Positions 1-42,350 of a DNA stretch of 64,000 nt are shown here, one piece after another. The notes under the pieces were generated by a model. It did no database searches and was not told the DNA's origin. It was given only the letters and a program-made list of their open reading frames with translations. The position numbers and the translations under genes are program-made. The number at the start of each line of letters is the position of its first letter. Within the stretch, counting starts at the first letter, position 1. The DNA lies in the NCBI RefSeq assembly GCF_034702125.1, contig NC_085869.1, positions 12,541,407 to 12,605,406 of the forward strand, read 5' to 3'. The stretch comes from Engraulis encrasicolus (Eukaryota > Chordata > Actinopteri > Clupeiformes > Engraulidae).

Positions 1-729
1 AGCTCTATACTAACAGGTTCCTAACTGATATAGGCCTAGCTTGTTTAAAAAAAAACGACATTCTGGAAATTAGTCGCAAGCTTATGTGCTCAGTGTAAGT
101 GTTAACTGTCTCGTTGTATTAAACCCAAAGAAACTGTACACCTGACTCCGTACTTCTTTGGGTAACGTATATATATATAGTTTTGTTAAACACATGGCTT
201 TCTTAACCCTTAGCGCAGAGCCTGTGTTATAACCTGTCACCAAAATTGTAATGGCTATGTCTTAATCTGTTACTAATGGCTCTCAGTAACGTCATAGCAA
301 GGTTGTTATAATGTAGTTAAGTATTTTCAGCAAATAATAAATAGGCCTGCTGGCGACCCCATCTGCAGTAAGAGGGTCTATTACACTCACAGTTTATCTC
401 AAATCACTGTCAAATGTTCCATGTCTGTTTATCAACCATACTTTCCTGGTGAACCAGAAGCTATGTGTTGACGCCCAGTGGGCTGTTACTTACAGGCTAC
501 TGGTTCACCAGGAAACAACCATACCCCTTCAGAGTAGTAACTGATCATAATTATATAATCAGCCACGGCACACTCACAGGTTAATTTAATTCCTTGTTGT
601 CAGCAAGATGCAGGCAATCACTCAGCAAAATGGCCATTGCATTCAAGGACAGTACTTATGATTGGGCTGCATGGGCGAGCAATGCCAGTGACCTTCCCTA
701 ATGAGTGGAATCTAGCAGGTGTGCGCAGG

Positions 730-994
730 CAGGGCCGAATTAATACACATGCTAGATCTGGCTGCAGCCTAGGGGCCCCCACCTGTCATGGGAGTGAAAA
801 AGTGAAAATTTGCTGAATTGTGTTAGAATGCAATACTGAAAAATTGAAAATACAGTAGGTAGGTGTGGTAGCCTTTACTAGTGTGTAATTATGACCCTGT
901 CTATGTCAGTTTGTCTCGACATTTGCCTTCCAGGGGGTCCCGCAGCAAACCTGTAGCCTAAGGGCCCCATGCAGACCATCTTAATCTGGCCCTG
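730..994. mobile_element. hAT-like short DNA transposon
   Basis: Inverted ends of the CAGGGC...GCCCTG type, with inner sequence (ctagatctggctgcagcc, aggggcccccacct) shared with the better-bounded copy at 19536-19837. No clear target duplication remains here. Confidence 0.5.
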
Positions 995-1680
995 GGTACA
1001 GGTACATATATATACAGTAGGTGGATTGTGAGAGTCCTTCTACCAAGGCTGTTGTTGCCACACGCTGTGAGTACTGATTGCACTGTCTGTGGCCTCTCAA
1101 GAGAATGAAGGAGCTTTTGCAGGAGAACAACAAACTCCGTTGTCAATCAGCGGTTTAACTCTGTCGTCTGGCAATGCTCACATATTGTTATATTTCCTCT
1201 CCTTTGGAATGTCTTTGGATCTGTGTTTTAAAAATTACTGAATGTTTGCATCAACTCCTTATAAAATGTGAATTATCTCTAAAATTCTCTGGTTAATCTG
1301 TTAACAAATTGACGACCAATTGGGAAAGTACTGGAGCACAAGTACATTGGCTCCTCCAGGTTGATCTCACTGTGTGCCATCTATTACATTCCAGCCAAGC
1401 TTTTTGTCAGTAGAATTACGTACGCTAGCCTACAAGCTTCATCTGTTGACCGATGTGTAAGAGTCGGTGGAGAACAGAGCTGGATTGGTAATCTGGCATA
1501 CAGGGCCAGTGGGCCGTCAGTCATCAGGAGCAGAAGCTTTTGTTTGTTTTCAGTTTCCCCTCAGAGACCGGTCCACAGTTTAGATGGGACGACCCATCGG
1601 TGTGTGCATCCACAGCCCATCATAATTGTTGTATGGGGGTGGGGGGTGGGGAGCTGGTCTATGCCAAAAATGCCCGTGCT

Positions 1681-1850
1681 TGGCCCTACTGTGGCTTAAT
1701 GGTATAGGGCACTGATCTACTATGCGGGTTTGAGTCCGGCTCGGATTCTTTGCCGTCCCTTCCCCATCTCTCTCTCCCAACTTGCTTCCTTTCATTACTA
1801 CACTGTCCTATTGAAATAAAGGCAAAAGCCCCCCTCAAAAAAAAAATAAA
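1681..1850 (+). mobile_element. tRNA-derived SINE (short family), diverged copy
   Basis: Begins with a tRNA-like head (tggcttaatggtatagggca, then gtttgagtccg as a B box) followed by a body ccttccccatctctctctcc and an A-rich end. The same family is seen in cleaner form at 6774-6900. Confidence 0.65.
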
Positions 1851-2408
1851 AAAAATGCCCGGGCTTGTTCGTGGTCGGTGTCCAGCCCTGGTGGAGAAAA
1901 AAATGTAAGTGCAGTGCAGCAGTGTCTGTCTGGAGCTCTGTGGCGACAAATTCCCCTGATGGATGGGCTCTCGTGACCCAGGCAGACGCAGTGTGGCAAC
2001 ACTCGCCTTTATGGATGAACCCTGCCACGACCGCGTACCGTATAAGAGCCAACACAACATCTGAGCATTCAAGCGTGAAGAGAGAAATCCCTGCTTGTCA
2101 ACGGAGGAGTGAGCTGGGCTGGCCATGCTGAGAAGGGTGTCACGGTGTCTTTTCTTCCTGTTGTCAGGACAGGCACAAATCAGTATTCAACAAGGGAGGT
2201 TTCAAATGTAATGAGTAACTGCTTCAATAATGTGTTTATATCAATTATATTTGCAGGATCTTTTTTTTGTTCAATCAAAAAAAAAAAAAAAAAATCCATG
2301 CAAGAGCGGCTACAGTACACTTGTCCTAAATGTAATGTAATGCCTCTCTGAAAACCCACCTTCTCAAAACAGCATGACACTTGACATTCCCTTCCTGCTC
2401 TCTTCATC

Positions 2409-2652
<244 letters not shown>

Positions 2653-3509
2653 GAAATTGAATGAGTTGCAATGTGAAATATCTCTGAAAACACTGTGGTA
2701 CCCTGAGGACTCAGAGAGGTCTCGATCTCCATTGCACATACAATTTTGTAGGCTAGCGCCTTTGTTGTCAGGTAATACCTAATACCTAATACTTTTGAAT
2801 GAGCAGAGACGCACTGCATGGCCATCAGGAAATGGGGAACTGGACCTCTTTTAAATGACATGACCAGCCATGCGTGACACTGAAATTCCTGCTGAGATGT
2901 GTAAGTGTAGGCCTAATGCAATAATAAAGCAATGTTGAAATGTTGTCGCATAGGAGCTGGTCCAACCCAGGGTGTCCCAAAACACAAGTGAAGTGCATGT
3001 AATTTTTAAATTGACACATTATTTTATTGTTTTAACACCATTGGTTGTCAAAACTAGTATCCGCTCTGGTTCATCCATTGCTGTCTACCTACCGGTGTGA
3101 ATCACACATAATTCTCTTGGTTCTTTTGTGCATTCACAATCAGTGGCTGCATTCACCTTCAGTGAGGTCTCATACTTCAGACAGATTGAGAGTAGCCTAT
3201 TGAAAATTATACCTGTAGACCTATGAAATTGAATGAACACATATCCTACATTGCACAATTTAAAGTGCATAACATATTTTGGGGACACCTTGTAAGCCAC
3301 CAACGAGCAAATATTATGTAGGCCTAGCCATGCCTTCTGCTAGGCTTAGGCTACTGAATGGCAGATTGTTTTTTTTCTTCCAGTTTTTTTTTTAAATTGT
3401 ATTTATTTGTTTATTGCAATAAAAGACAAAGACATAACAATAGGTCAAACAAGGTTAGGTGAATACAGCACTGTATGAATGGCAGATTGTTTTGAAGGAC
3501 CACTGTTTA

Positions 3510-3703
3510 TGTGCCTACGTCATGATGACGTCCGCGTCGACGAAGGCGGAAGAGGATCTCCGTATCCTGAACTCAACACACATCGCACGTCAACAGTAGC
3601 CAAAGAGATGCGCAGAAGACGTCGCGTTTGGAAACATATTAAGTGAAATTGCAAGTTTTGATGTGAAGAGTTGGGCCTATCGACACCGAATAATCGTAGC
3701 GAA
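3510..3703 (+). promoter_or_regulatory. gcc2: Probable GCC2 promoter and 5' UTR
   Basis: A CpG-rich block stands out from AT-rich flanks just before the GCC2 start codon. It contains two CRE/ATF-like sites in near-inverted order, TACGTCA (3516-3522) and TGACGTC (3526-3532), and further CG dinucleotides down to the ATG. No TATA box is evident, which fits a housekeeping Golgi gene. The transcription start itself cannot be read from sequence. Confidence 0.55.
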
Positions 3704-34138
<30,435 letters not shown>

Positions 34139-35210
34139 GAAGAAAGGCAGCTGACAGCTTCATGGCTATCAGATGGGTTCCTACAGGACTGTGCATTAGT
34201 TACTTAATCATCATCTTTTATGTGTATTTAAAATATACCAAACATGCCTTTTTTGGGGGGTGGGGGGAGGGGGAGGGTGGATCACTTTGTATATTTAAAA
34301 TAATAATAATTATTGACATCATTGTAGTTCTGTCCGTTTGTAAAGTACTTGAAAATTGTATAGGCCTTCCTTGCAGCAAGTCTGTGAGGTCTGTTGTTAC
34401 TCATGGCTTATGGCTCACATTTTCCAAGGTCAGTTCCTTTGTTAATGATATCGTTCAACGTCTCCTGGTGCATTACACGACTTGCCATTTAACAAATTGC
34501 AGCTGTGACCTAAAACTGTTTTATGAACACTATACCATTACAACCTTTGGTTGTTGTCAACATCTCTTAACTTCAACTGGAAGTGATGTGAAATCATGTA
34601 TTGGGGTACGTTTCTTGAAAGCATAGTTGTTAGCCAGTTAGCAACTTGGATAGTTGCCAATGGGAAATTGCATTGCAAACAACAAAGTAGCTAACATAGT
34701 TAGCAACTATGTTTATTACAAATATAGCTACAGCCATTGTAGACAGTGCAGGATATCAGATGTGATAGAGATACGCAGCGTAGAGATACACAGCTTTGCA
34801 CATTATTTTTAGGCCAGTGGTTCATGTCACCACAGTGAGTCATGTAATGTCATTATTGTGAAGTGAAGTAGACGGTGAACAGAAGGCTCATCAAATGATA
34901 TGATGCAGTGAAAGCTAGACACTGTCAAGAGAGGACCAAATTGATTTGTGTGTGTGTGTGTGTGCGTGTGCGTGTGTGTGTGCGCGTGCGTGTCTGTTTC
35001 ACATCGTCGGGGAAGCTTATAGAAATTATTGACAAATGAATGAAATCTCTTCACTGAATGTATTGCTATATGTTTTAAATTATTTACAGACGTTCATCTA
35101 AATAATGAGCTTTTTTTCACCTTTTAAGACGTTGAGAGAGATTAAACTGTCATGTGCAATTTCATCACTGAAAAATCTTGCTTTAACTGACAAATACATT
35201 GCTGTTCCAA

Positions 35211-35216
35211 AATAAA
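35211..35216 (+). terminator. gcc2: GCC2 polyadenylation signal
   Basis: Canonical AATAAA about 1.07 kb after the GCC2 stop, followed closely by T/GT-rich sequence. It would give a 3' UTR of about 1.1 kb. The UTR contains a fragment of a repeat (34603-34712) also found inverted at 27980-28085 in a GCC2 intron. Confidence 0.6.
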
Positions 35217-36185
35217 ACTGTAATCTGTCCAACTGCCATCAGTCTAACTGTTGAGTCCTTGTAGGTTTAGCTGATGCGTGTGCAATACTTTTGTAAGATT
35301 AGGAATACTTCAGTTGCATTGTTTTAAAAAAAAAGTATAGTAGCCATGAACATGTGTGCAATAACGTACACAAGATTTCGAGAGATCCTTTTCATTTTTC
35401 AATGCTGCCTTCCAGTCATAAGCATTAAATAATATAAGAGAAAGCCTTCGTTGTTAATACTCAGTACAGAGATATAGCCCACATACACATAAGTATAGGC
35501 TAAATTAAAATGGTGTACCATCATACAAACCACAACACTACTATGCTACTGTTTAAAAGACACTTTTACTAGTCCAGGTATGCAAACACAGGCGGACGCA
35601 TGATGACACAGACTTCAAAGACTGAATAGACTGTATAAGCCAGCAGGCTACTGTGGAGCTGACCAGGGTTGCCAGATGAGACTGATGATTTCCAGCCCAA
35701 AAAAAAGCTCAAAACCCGCCTGAAAGCACCAAATCCCACCCAATTTGAACTAATTTCTGTTGATTTCTATGGCCATAAATCGGCAGGAAAACCTGCAGAT
35801 GGTCATCCTAAGCAGCCCAATTTGGCGGGAAACCGCCCAATCTGGGAACACTGTAGCTGCGGGTCAGTGGTGGAGATGTATTGATGTCCAGGTGGCAACT
35901 GACTTGCAGAGGTAGTCAGTGCAGCGTCCAATGAATGAATGGCCTACAAGATGAACGGAATACTGGATGGTACAGGAAAGTGTCAATGCCAAAAATGAAT
36001 AAATAATACCAAAATGAAGCAAGCAGACTGGTTTTATGCTAGTGGGGCAACAGGGCCACATTGGTAGCCTGGGAACTCCCATACTGCCTTTAGTTCTACA
36101 CAATCGTTTTGATCTGAAAGACAGTCTGGCGAGGATGACTCATAACGGCCAAGATCATGGTCCCTGTGTCATAATGGCCAATACA

Positions 36186-36427
36186 TATACATTGCTGGTG
36201 TTTCCAGACGCGCGGTGCCACATGTGTCACTTCAGCGCGTAATGCTTGCAACTTTTTTGTGTGTAATTTATGAACGTGCGTGCCTTGGCGCATTGATACA
36301 CTGGAGTTATGCGGTCAGAAAAGTGACCTAATAGTGGGACTACTTCAGGTGTGCATATATAGACAGTTAATCAATACCCAATTTAGCGCGTCACAATGGG
36401 AGATTCCAGACTGCCGTGGTATAAGTA
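36186..36427 (+). repeat. 242-bp direct repeat, copy 1
   Basis: Nearly identical to 37387-37628 (ctccagacgcgcggtgccac, agcgcgtaatgcttgcaact, cttggcgcattgatacac). Ends in the left arm of a hairpin. Non-coding. Confidence 0.9.
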
Positions 36428-36589
36428 AGGGATAATTGACGACACGGTGTGCGTATAACAGGAAAAATAATGCACACCTAGGTGGTGATGCGGCCACGAC
36501 GCGAAGCGGAGTGGCCGTTACACCTCGGTGTGCATTATTTTTCCTGTTATACGCACACCGTGAAGTCAATTATCCCGCTTATACCACGG
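36414..36589. mobile_element. Hairpin 1 (176 bp) joined to direct repeat copy 1
   Basis: Arms begin ccgtggtataag and end cttataccacgg. Inner pairing includes ggataattgac/gtcaattatcc and cacggtgtgcgtataacagg with its complement. The loop region is CG-rich (gacgcgaagcggagtgg). Confidence 0.8.
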
Positions 36590-37216
36590 TTGCCACACTG
36601 TCTGAAATTTATTTGAGGCATTATTTCGATGCTATAATGGCTAAAACAAAGGTTTTCTGTAGAACTAATTCCTTCCGCCACAAGAAGCTTCTTTTCATAA
36701 CTTTCTGGCGAACTGCCGTTGCTAATTCTAAATTGAAGGTTGCTACGGCCAAGACACCGTTGATAGTTCTATCGCATTCGGTTGTCAAGTCAAGAGCCAG
36801 TCGTTAATTCTATCGCATTTGGTTGTCAAGTCAGTCGCCTCAATGTTCTACCCATTCGATATATGGGCGCGTCTGACTTGCCCACTAGACCATGCTACAG
36901 TTGGCATGATTCCTACACATGTACATATCTCAATAGATTAAAAAAATACCCCGCGCATCTTGGCGACATTCTAACTGCCTCACCTCGCCATTAACTTCAT
37001 CAAAACAGGCACCTCGTCAATGTGCTCTCCTCCCATAGGAAACTCCCCTTGATTTATTTTCCTGCGTTCCCATAGTTAAGCCTATTGATCCGAAAATATC
37101 CCATACTTTTCACAAGTTACGCTACTCTCTCAACTGATAAACGCTACAACCGCAGGAAACATCTCCTCTCGTGGGGAAGAAACGCCCACGTGAAACGGGC
37201 GTCCCTTTGCGCAAGG

Positions 37217-37218
<2 letters not shown>

Positions 37219-37302
<84 letters not shown>
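37219..37302. repeat. (CT)n microsatellite
   Basis: Pure CT run of about 84 bases between the two direct-repeat copies. Confidence 0.97.
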
Positions 37303-37305
<3 letters not shown>

Positions 37306-37386
37306 AAGTTGACAGTGATGGTCAGTTGGGAGAAATAACAATGTTTCAAATTTGATTAGGCCTACTAAGATTTGCTCCAGATTCAC

Positions 37387-37628
37387 TATACATTGCTGGT
37401 GTCTCCAGACGCGCGGTGCCACATGTGTCACTTCAGCGCGTAATGCTTGCAACTTTTTTGTGTGTAATTTATGAACGTGCGTGCCTTGGCGCATTGATAC
37501 ACTGGAGTTATGCGGTCAGAAAAGTGACCTAATAGTGGAACTACTTCAGGTGTGCATATATAGACAGTTAATCAATACCCAATTTTGTGCGTCACAATGG
37601 GAGATTCCAGACTGCCGTGGTATAAGTA
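37387..37628 (+). repeat. 242-bp direct repeat, copy 2
   Basis: Copy of 36186-36427 with only a few differences, such as tttagcgcg to tttgtgcg. Runs into a different hairpin at the same point. Confidence 0.9.
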
Positions 37629-37793
37629 TGGAATAGCGGACGACGAGGTGTCCCGATATCAAGGGAAATAATGGACGAGGCGGAGCGTTCTAAACAGCCC
37701 GACGGCGCAGCCGAAGGGCTGTTCGCTTCGCCAAGTCCATTTTCCCTTGATATCGGGACACCTCGAAGGCCGCTATTCCGCTCATCACCCGGT
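37614..37793. mobile_element. Hairpin 2 (about 180 bp) joined to direct repeat copy 2
   Basis: Arms pair ggaatagcgg/ccgctattcc, cgaggtgtcccgatatcaag with its complement, and a CG-rich apex with gcccgacggcgcagccgaag. The outline is the same as hairpin 1, but the arm sequence is mostly different. Confidence 0.8.
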
Positions 37794-38154
37794 TACCAGC
37801 ATTTAAGTATTAATTTATTATTATGTTGATCTAAGGCTTCTTGAAAAAGTAGATTCACCACTGCGCTTGGTAGGCCTACGTTGCCATGGGCACCACTTCC
37901 TAATCTAGTGAGACGCGCCTCTATCGGAGGCATGTAAGGACGCGCGCAGAATGTTGGTGACTTGACAACCAAATGCGATAGAATTGACGACTGGGTTTTT
38001 GACTTGACAACCAGATGCGATAGAATTAGTAACGGGGTCTTGACTAGACAACCAGATGCGATAGAACTAACGACGCGGTCTTGACTAGACAACCAGATGC
38101 GATAGAACTAGTAACGGCACTTCGCCAGAAAGTTAGAGAAGAAGCAACTTGGAC

Positions 38155-38335
38155 GCCCGCACGCCCGCATGACATCATAGGTGTCCTGCTACCGGGGAAT
38201 AAAGGACACCTGCTCAGCCAATCAGAAGACGTTGCGTCTGCTCACTGGGTGATAATAGCCAAGTATTCTGCCCCCTACGGAATTAACAATAGGCAACTCC
38301 CCAGACCTAATCTCACTTGTGATTAGGTCTGGTGT
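38155..38335. mobile_element. Fold-back segments at the right edge of the repeat complex
   Basis: Contains ataggtgtcctgctac / aaaggacacctgctc and a tight hairpin ccagacctaatctc / gattaggtctgg at 38301-38332. Probably the terminal part of the same complex. Confidence 0.5.
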
Positions 38336-38761
38336 TAACCAGGCAACCATATTGGTGCTCATAGATGAATAGCGATGCAGTCTTCATCCTACTACTCCCT
38401 CTACCCGTAGCCTACGGCGAATGACCCCTGCCATAACTCCAGACTAAAAAAGTAGCAGCTTCAGAAATAGCTTATTTCTGACCCACCACACTGAAACCCA
38501 TTAAAATCCATGTTACAGTAAAACGTATTGTAACTTGGGTTACTAACATTGTAATTAGTATATTTTAGCTTTTCCGATGTAAATGCTTTACATTACTTAG
38601 TTACGGCAAAAATCAATACATTACAGTAATATATTTTGTAATGCGTTACTCCGAACACAGTTGGTAAGAAGGCAGTGCCACAGCCAACTACAGGATTCGG
38701 ATGTAGCCGTGGTATTTTCTGCCCTTGAGGTGTGGTTATTTGGTTTGGTTATATTGGGGGA

Positions 38762-38966
38762 GTAATTAACCTCTGCTTTCCCTCATCCTCCTCCATGACT
38801 GAGGTATCCTGAATATGGTACCGTCCCGCCGCACTGCTCCCTTGGGGACCCATTGGGGGCTACCCCCTTGCACGGGTGAGGCATATGCAATTTTGTTGTG
38901 TGCAGTATGCACTTGTCTGCTGTGTCACAATTACAATGGGGGTTGGAGTTTCCCAGGTGGGCTTTC
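38762..38966 (+). mobile_element. tRNA-derived SINE (long family), 5'-truncated, abutting the LIM1 relic
   Basis: Body matches the full copy at 54141-54460 from tcctcctccatgactgaggt to gggctttcac. Its tail runs directly into the LIMS-like exon relic at 38972. Confidence 0.8.
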
Positions 38967-38971
38967 ACAGC

Positions 38972-39094
38972 TTTCACAAGAGTGGATTTGCTCCAGCAGA
39001 GAAGATTGTCAACAGCAATGGAGAGCTCTACCATCAGGGCTGTTTTGTTTGGGCCCAGTGCTTCCAGCAGTTCCCATCGAAGTTTTTCTATGAG
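38972..39094 (+). pseudogene. LIMS (PINCH)-like LIM1 exon relic
   Basis: Reading from 38978, 39 codons translate without a stop as [20 protein letters not shown] followed by [19 protein letters not shown]. This is the first LIM domain of PINCH proteins, which link integrin-linked kinase to focal adhesions. A splice donor (gag/gtaggc) is kept at 39095. The 5' end is lost: the tail of a tRNA-derived SINE (38762-38966) abuts it, so the normal exon start and the first zinc-binding cysteine pair are missing or changed (the residue in the position of the second Cys is His). The next ligand in FVCAQC is Trp (FVWAQC). LIMS1 is the neighbour of GCC2 in human, so this is best read as the decayed orthologue in its ancestral place. 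Confidence 0.75.
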
Positions 39095-39274
39095 GTAGGC
39101 CTCTTTTAACAACAATTGAGGAGCTTTGTTGCAAAATGCAAAACGTTAATTACAAGAAGTAATGGGACTCTTGCCTTATGTACACATAGGCCTACTGTAA
39201 GCATTATGTCTAAGTGTAGGATCACAATAACAGTCATATGGCCATGGTTAACTGGGTGGAGAGGAGATGTAGAA

Positions 39275-39467
39275 TTACTGAGGTACCCTGAGCGTGTTAC
39301 CATCCCGCTGTACTGCTCCCTTTCGGGTGCCATTGGGGGCTGCCCCCTTGCACGGCCGGGTGAGGCATGAATGCAATTCTGCTTTGTGCAGTGTGCACTT
39401 GTGTGCTGTGGAGTGCTGTGTCACATGGACAATGGGAGTTGGAGTTTCCCAGTTGGGCTTTCACTCA
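39275..39467 (+). mobile_element. tRNA-derived SINE (long family), 5'-truncated
   Basis: Matches actgaggtaccctgagc through gttggagtttcccagttggg of the long family. Lies about 180 bases after the LIM1 relic, in the same orientation as the copy before it. Confidence 0.8.
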
Positions 39468-41225
39468 AGTTTCATACATCATTGCTTCACCTTAGCCTGA
39501 CATTATTATGTAGTTATGGACAATTAATTGTGCAAATCTAATGAAGTGCATTTGCAGGAGGCTAATCCATTATGTATATTGTTTGTGTATACCTGTATGT
39601 ATTCTTGGTGTAATGTCTATGCGGCTGACAAGGCCCTCTTGCTCTGCTTGGCAGCTGGTCCCCCACAATGCGTGCACTCCAATATGCACGCTACCGTCCT
39701 CCACTTGTGCTTGTGGCCTCGCCCCGCCCCCGCCTCTGTGGAGAAAAGCTGTCAGCCTAGCCACAAGGACTTTTGGGCGACTGTTTTTCATTTACCATCC
39801 CAATTGCAAATGAGAAAATGACATTAGAATTGTGCTTTTGCAAGATATTGAATTAATTTTCTGTCGTCAGTGTCAGTGGCAGGCAAGTGAGCAAGAGAGG
39901 ACGGAAGTCCGCAGACTGGAATTCACCCATTGAGTCCTATATAAATAAAAACAAGAATAGAAAGTTAGCCAGCAGCCAACCGTAGCAGAGCCATGGGAGC
40001 GCCGTTTCCTGTCTTGTCTCTAATATCAAAGGAATAGCCCAAGGAGCAGTTGAATGCACTTCCGCTCATCAGTGGAAATAAAGTTAGTGTCTTTGAAGTA
40101 TGCAAGAGTGTGTGTTTTTTTTTTCTGTAACTCAAGGGATCAAATCTCGCCTTCGTTCAGCCCAAAGCAGTGTATTTATGCGAGGGTGGTGAATACAAAT
40201 AGCATATCAACAACTTGCAATAAGAATACTAATGTGGCATTATGGTATTACAGAGGAATGTAAATTTTCAGGTGAATTACTTCTGTGTCTCATTTGATCA
40301 ATATATTTATAAACTAGCCTCTGTTTTTCTCTCCTCATCCCAACCCCAATGCAGTTTGAAGGCCGTGAATAGGCCTACTGTGAACATCATTTCCAAATCC
40401 TGTTTGCACAGGGCTGCCAGTGTCAGTGTGGTGGGTATCATAGTGTAGGGACACTGGGAAACTGGGGGAACTTGTATATAACTTTGGGACATACGATTGT
40501 AAATGGAGATGTCCCCAAATATTTAAGTCACTTTTTCAGGAGAGTGTGGGACATTCATAGTTATATTGCATATTTTATATCCTTGATGAGCAGAAGTTGT
40601 ATGTTTCCTTGCTTTTGTGTATTCTTCCTCTTATCATTTTGTTGTTGTTATTGTTAAAAATCACAACAATGACAACAATAACAACAGCAATAATAATCTT
40701 TCTAATTAAGCAATTTTCTAGTCTTCATATTGTATTTGGACATGACAGGGTGGGAAATGTTTTGGGCTGGGACTGTATTTTCAGCGTGTTAGAAACCCTT
40801 CACTGAGCACTGATCTGGCTTATCGTGAGACACACTACAGTCAGGTAAACTAATGTACTGGGCAGCAATACCATCTCAGGGATATCCACAATGAAGAAAA
40901 CTAGGCTACCGTAGTCTGAAGGTTATTGGTACCCATGCCTGTAAGATTTCCCACCATTATTTTAATACATGCTGGTAAAGAGCATGAGGTATGTTTCATC
41001 ATGCATTTTTAAAATGGTTTTAAAATTGTTTTTTATTGGATGTTCAAGCTTTCAATGAGGGAGCGCCATCTGTTGGTAAATATATGGTAGCTCTTGTATG
41101 TTTTTTTCATGCGTGTAATCAGAGATTCATGTAATCAGAGATTTGGAACTTGTACTGACAAAAAAGGTTGTTAACTAGCTATGTTAATCATTCTTGATTA
41201 TTGTTTTCTTTTTTTAATTGGACAG

Positions 41226-41274
41226 TTGTTTGGTGATGTGTGCTACCTCTGGAATCATGTGATTGAAGGAGATG
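41226..41274 (+). pseudogene. LIMS (PINCH)-like LIM4 exon relic
   Basis: A 49-bp block between a good acceptor (ttggacag) and a strong donor (gtaagt) translates LFGDVCYLWNHVIEGD plus one base. It matches the short exon of PINCH proteins that opens LIM domain 4, where the family has CFHCNRVIEGD. The second zinc cysteine is replaced by Trp. The other LIM exons expected between this block and 39094, and after it, were not found by eye. Splice signals and frame persist, so decay is recent or the exon is still constrained; the missing ligands and missing exons argue against a working PINCH protein. Confidence 0.72.
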
Positions 41275-42264
41275 GTAAGTTCTGCTATTGTTTGTCAGAA
41301 GTCAGGAGTATATCTTCTGCAACATACTTTATGTTCATTTTTTAAATACCAGTAGTCACACATCCATACTACGCGTTTGCAACTAATATATGGGTTGCAG
41401 TTATTCTGAAAATGAAATAAAATATGTGCCTATTTCTTCCAGATTTATCAAAAGTGTATACATTAGGATGAACTAGACATTGACATACTTCCATTAAATA
41501 TAAGTACTTAGAATTACTGACTGACAATGTGAAATTTAGATTCACAGAATAGCAAAATTCACAGAATAGCAGTGAAGGGAAAAGGCATAAACTGCATATT
41601 TTATTTTGTTACTTTATCTGTCTAGCCAAGAGCTACATCTACAACTTGTTGATGGGCCTTTTTATACAAGATGACCGGCTGTGGTCCCATTTCAGAAGAC
41701 ATTTTAAAATCAAGTTGATTTTAGCAATTTATTAGAAATTAGGGAATGTCAGTGTGTTACATGTACAGTGCATCAATGATTTACATTAGGGTGGATGAAA
41801 AAATAAAACTTTGAAAAATAAAACCAAATACAAACCCTTGAAAAATAAAACTTTGCAAAAAATCCCATTGTACCACCTTTTAACATTGATCACATTTGCT
41901 TTTTACAAGGAAGTAGGCATGATATTAGTACAAAGGAACAACACTGCAAAAGCAGAGTGTGATTTTCAAAAGTTGGGGCATAGATAGACTGTGTAGTTAC
42001 TGGAAAACACTAAACACCTAAAAAGAAGGACCCGCCACAAACTTCATCCGACCTGTGACCTTGAAGTTGACTGTAGATGAAGGATCAGTCAGTAAGGGGT
42101 CAGAGCGGGATTTTCAAAAGTTGGGGCGTTTGATGCACCCCAATTTACATATGTATACCGTATATTATATATGTACACATGACCAAGCCGTATTTTGAGT
42201 TTGGGAACACTGATGATGGGCTAGACCCGAAACGGTTGCATCCCACTTTTTGTTTTGGCTTCTC

Positions 42265-42270
42265 TTTATT
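42265..42270 (-). terminator. cln5: Possible CLN5 polyadenylation signal
   Basis: AATAAA on the minus strand about 80 bases after the CLN5 stop. This would give a very short 3' UTR. Other AATAAA matches occur further along (around 41820) in AT-rich sequence, so the choice is uncertain. Confidence 0.35.
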
Positions 42271-42350
42271 TTCTGCTTTTAATACGGTTTCACTGAACAG
42301 CATCAAGCTCCTGTGTGCGATTTCTTTTTCTTCACACATGACCAAGCCTC

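Larger units (their letters stand above)
36766..38110. repeat. Inverted sets of 38-40 bp tandem repeats
   Basis: Two plus-orientation units (36766-36835: agttctatcgcattcggttg then tcaagtca) face four inverted units (37960-38110: acttgacaaccagatgcgat then agaa). Beyond them the outer sequences ctttctggcgaactgccgtt (36701 on) and cggcacttcgccagaaagtt (38116 on) are also complementary. This suggests subterminal repeats of one large inverted-repeat element. Confidence 0.7.
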
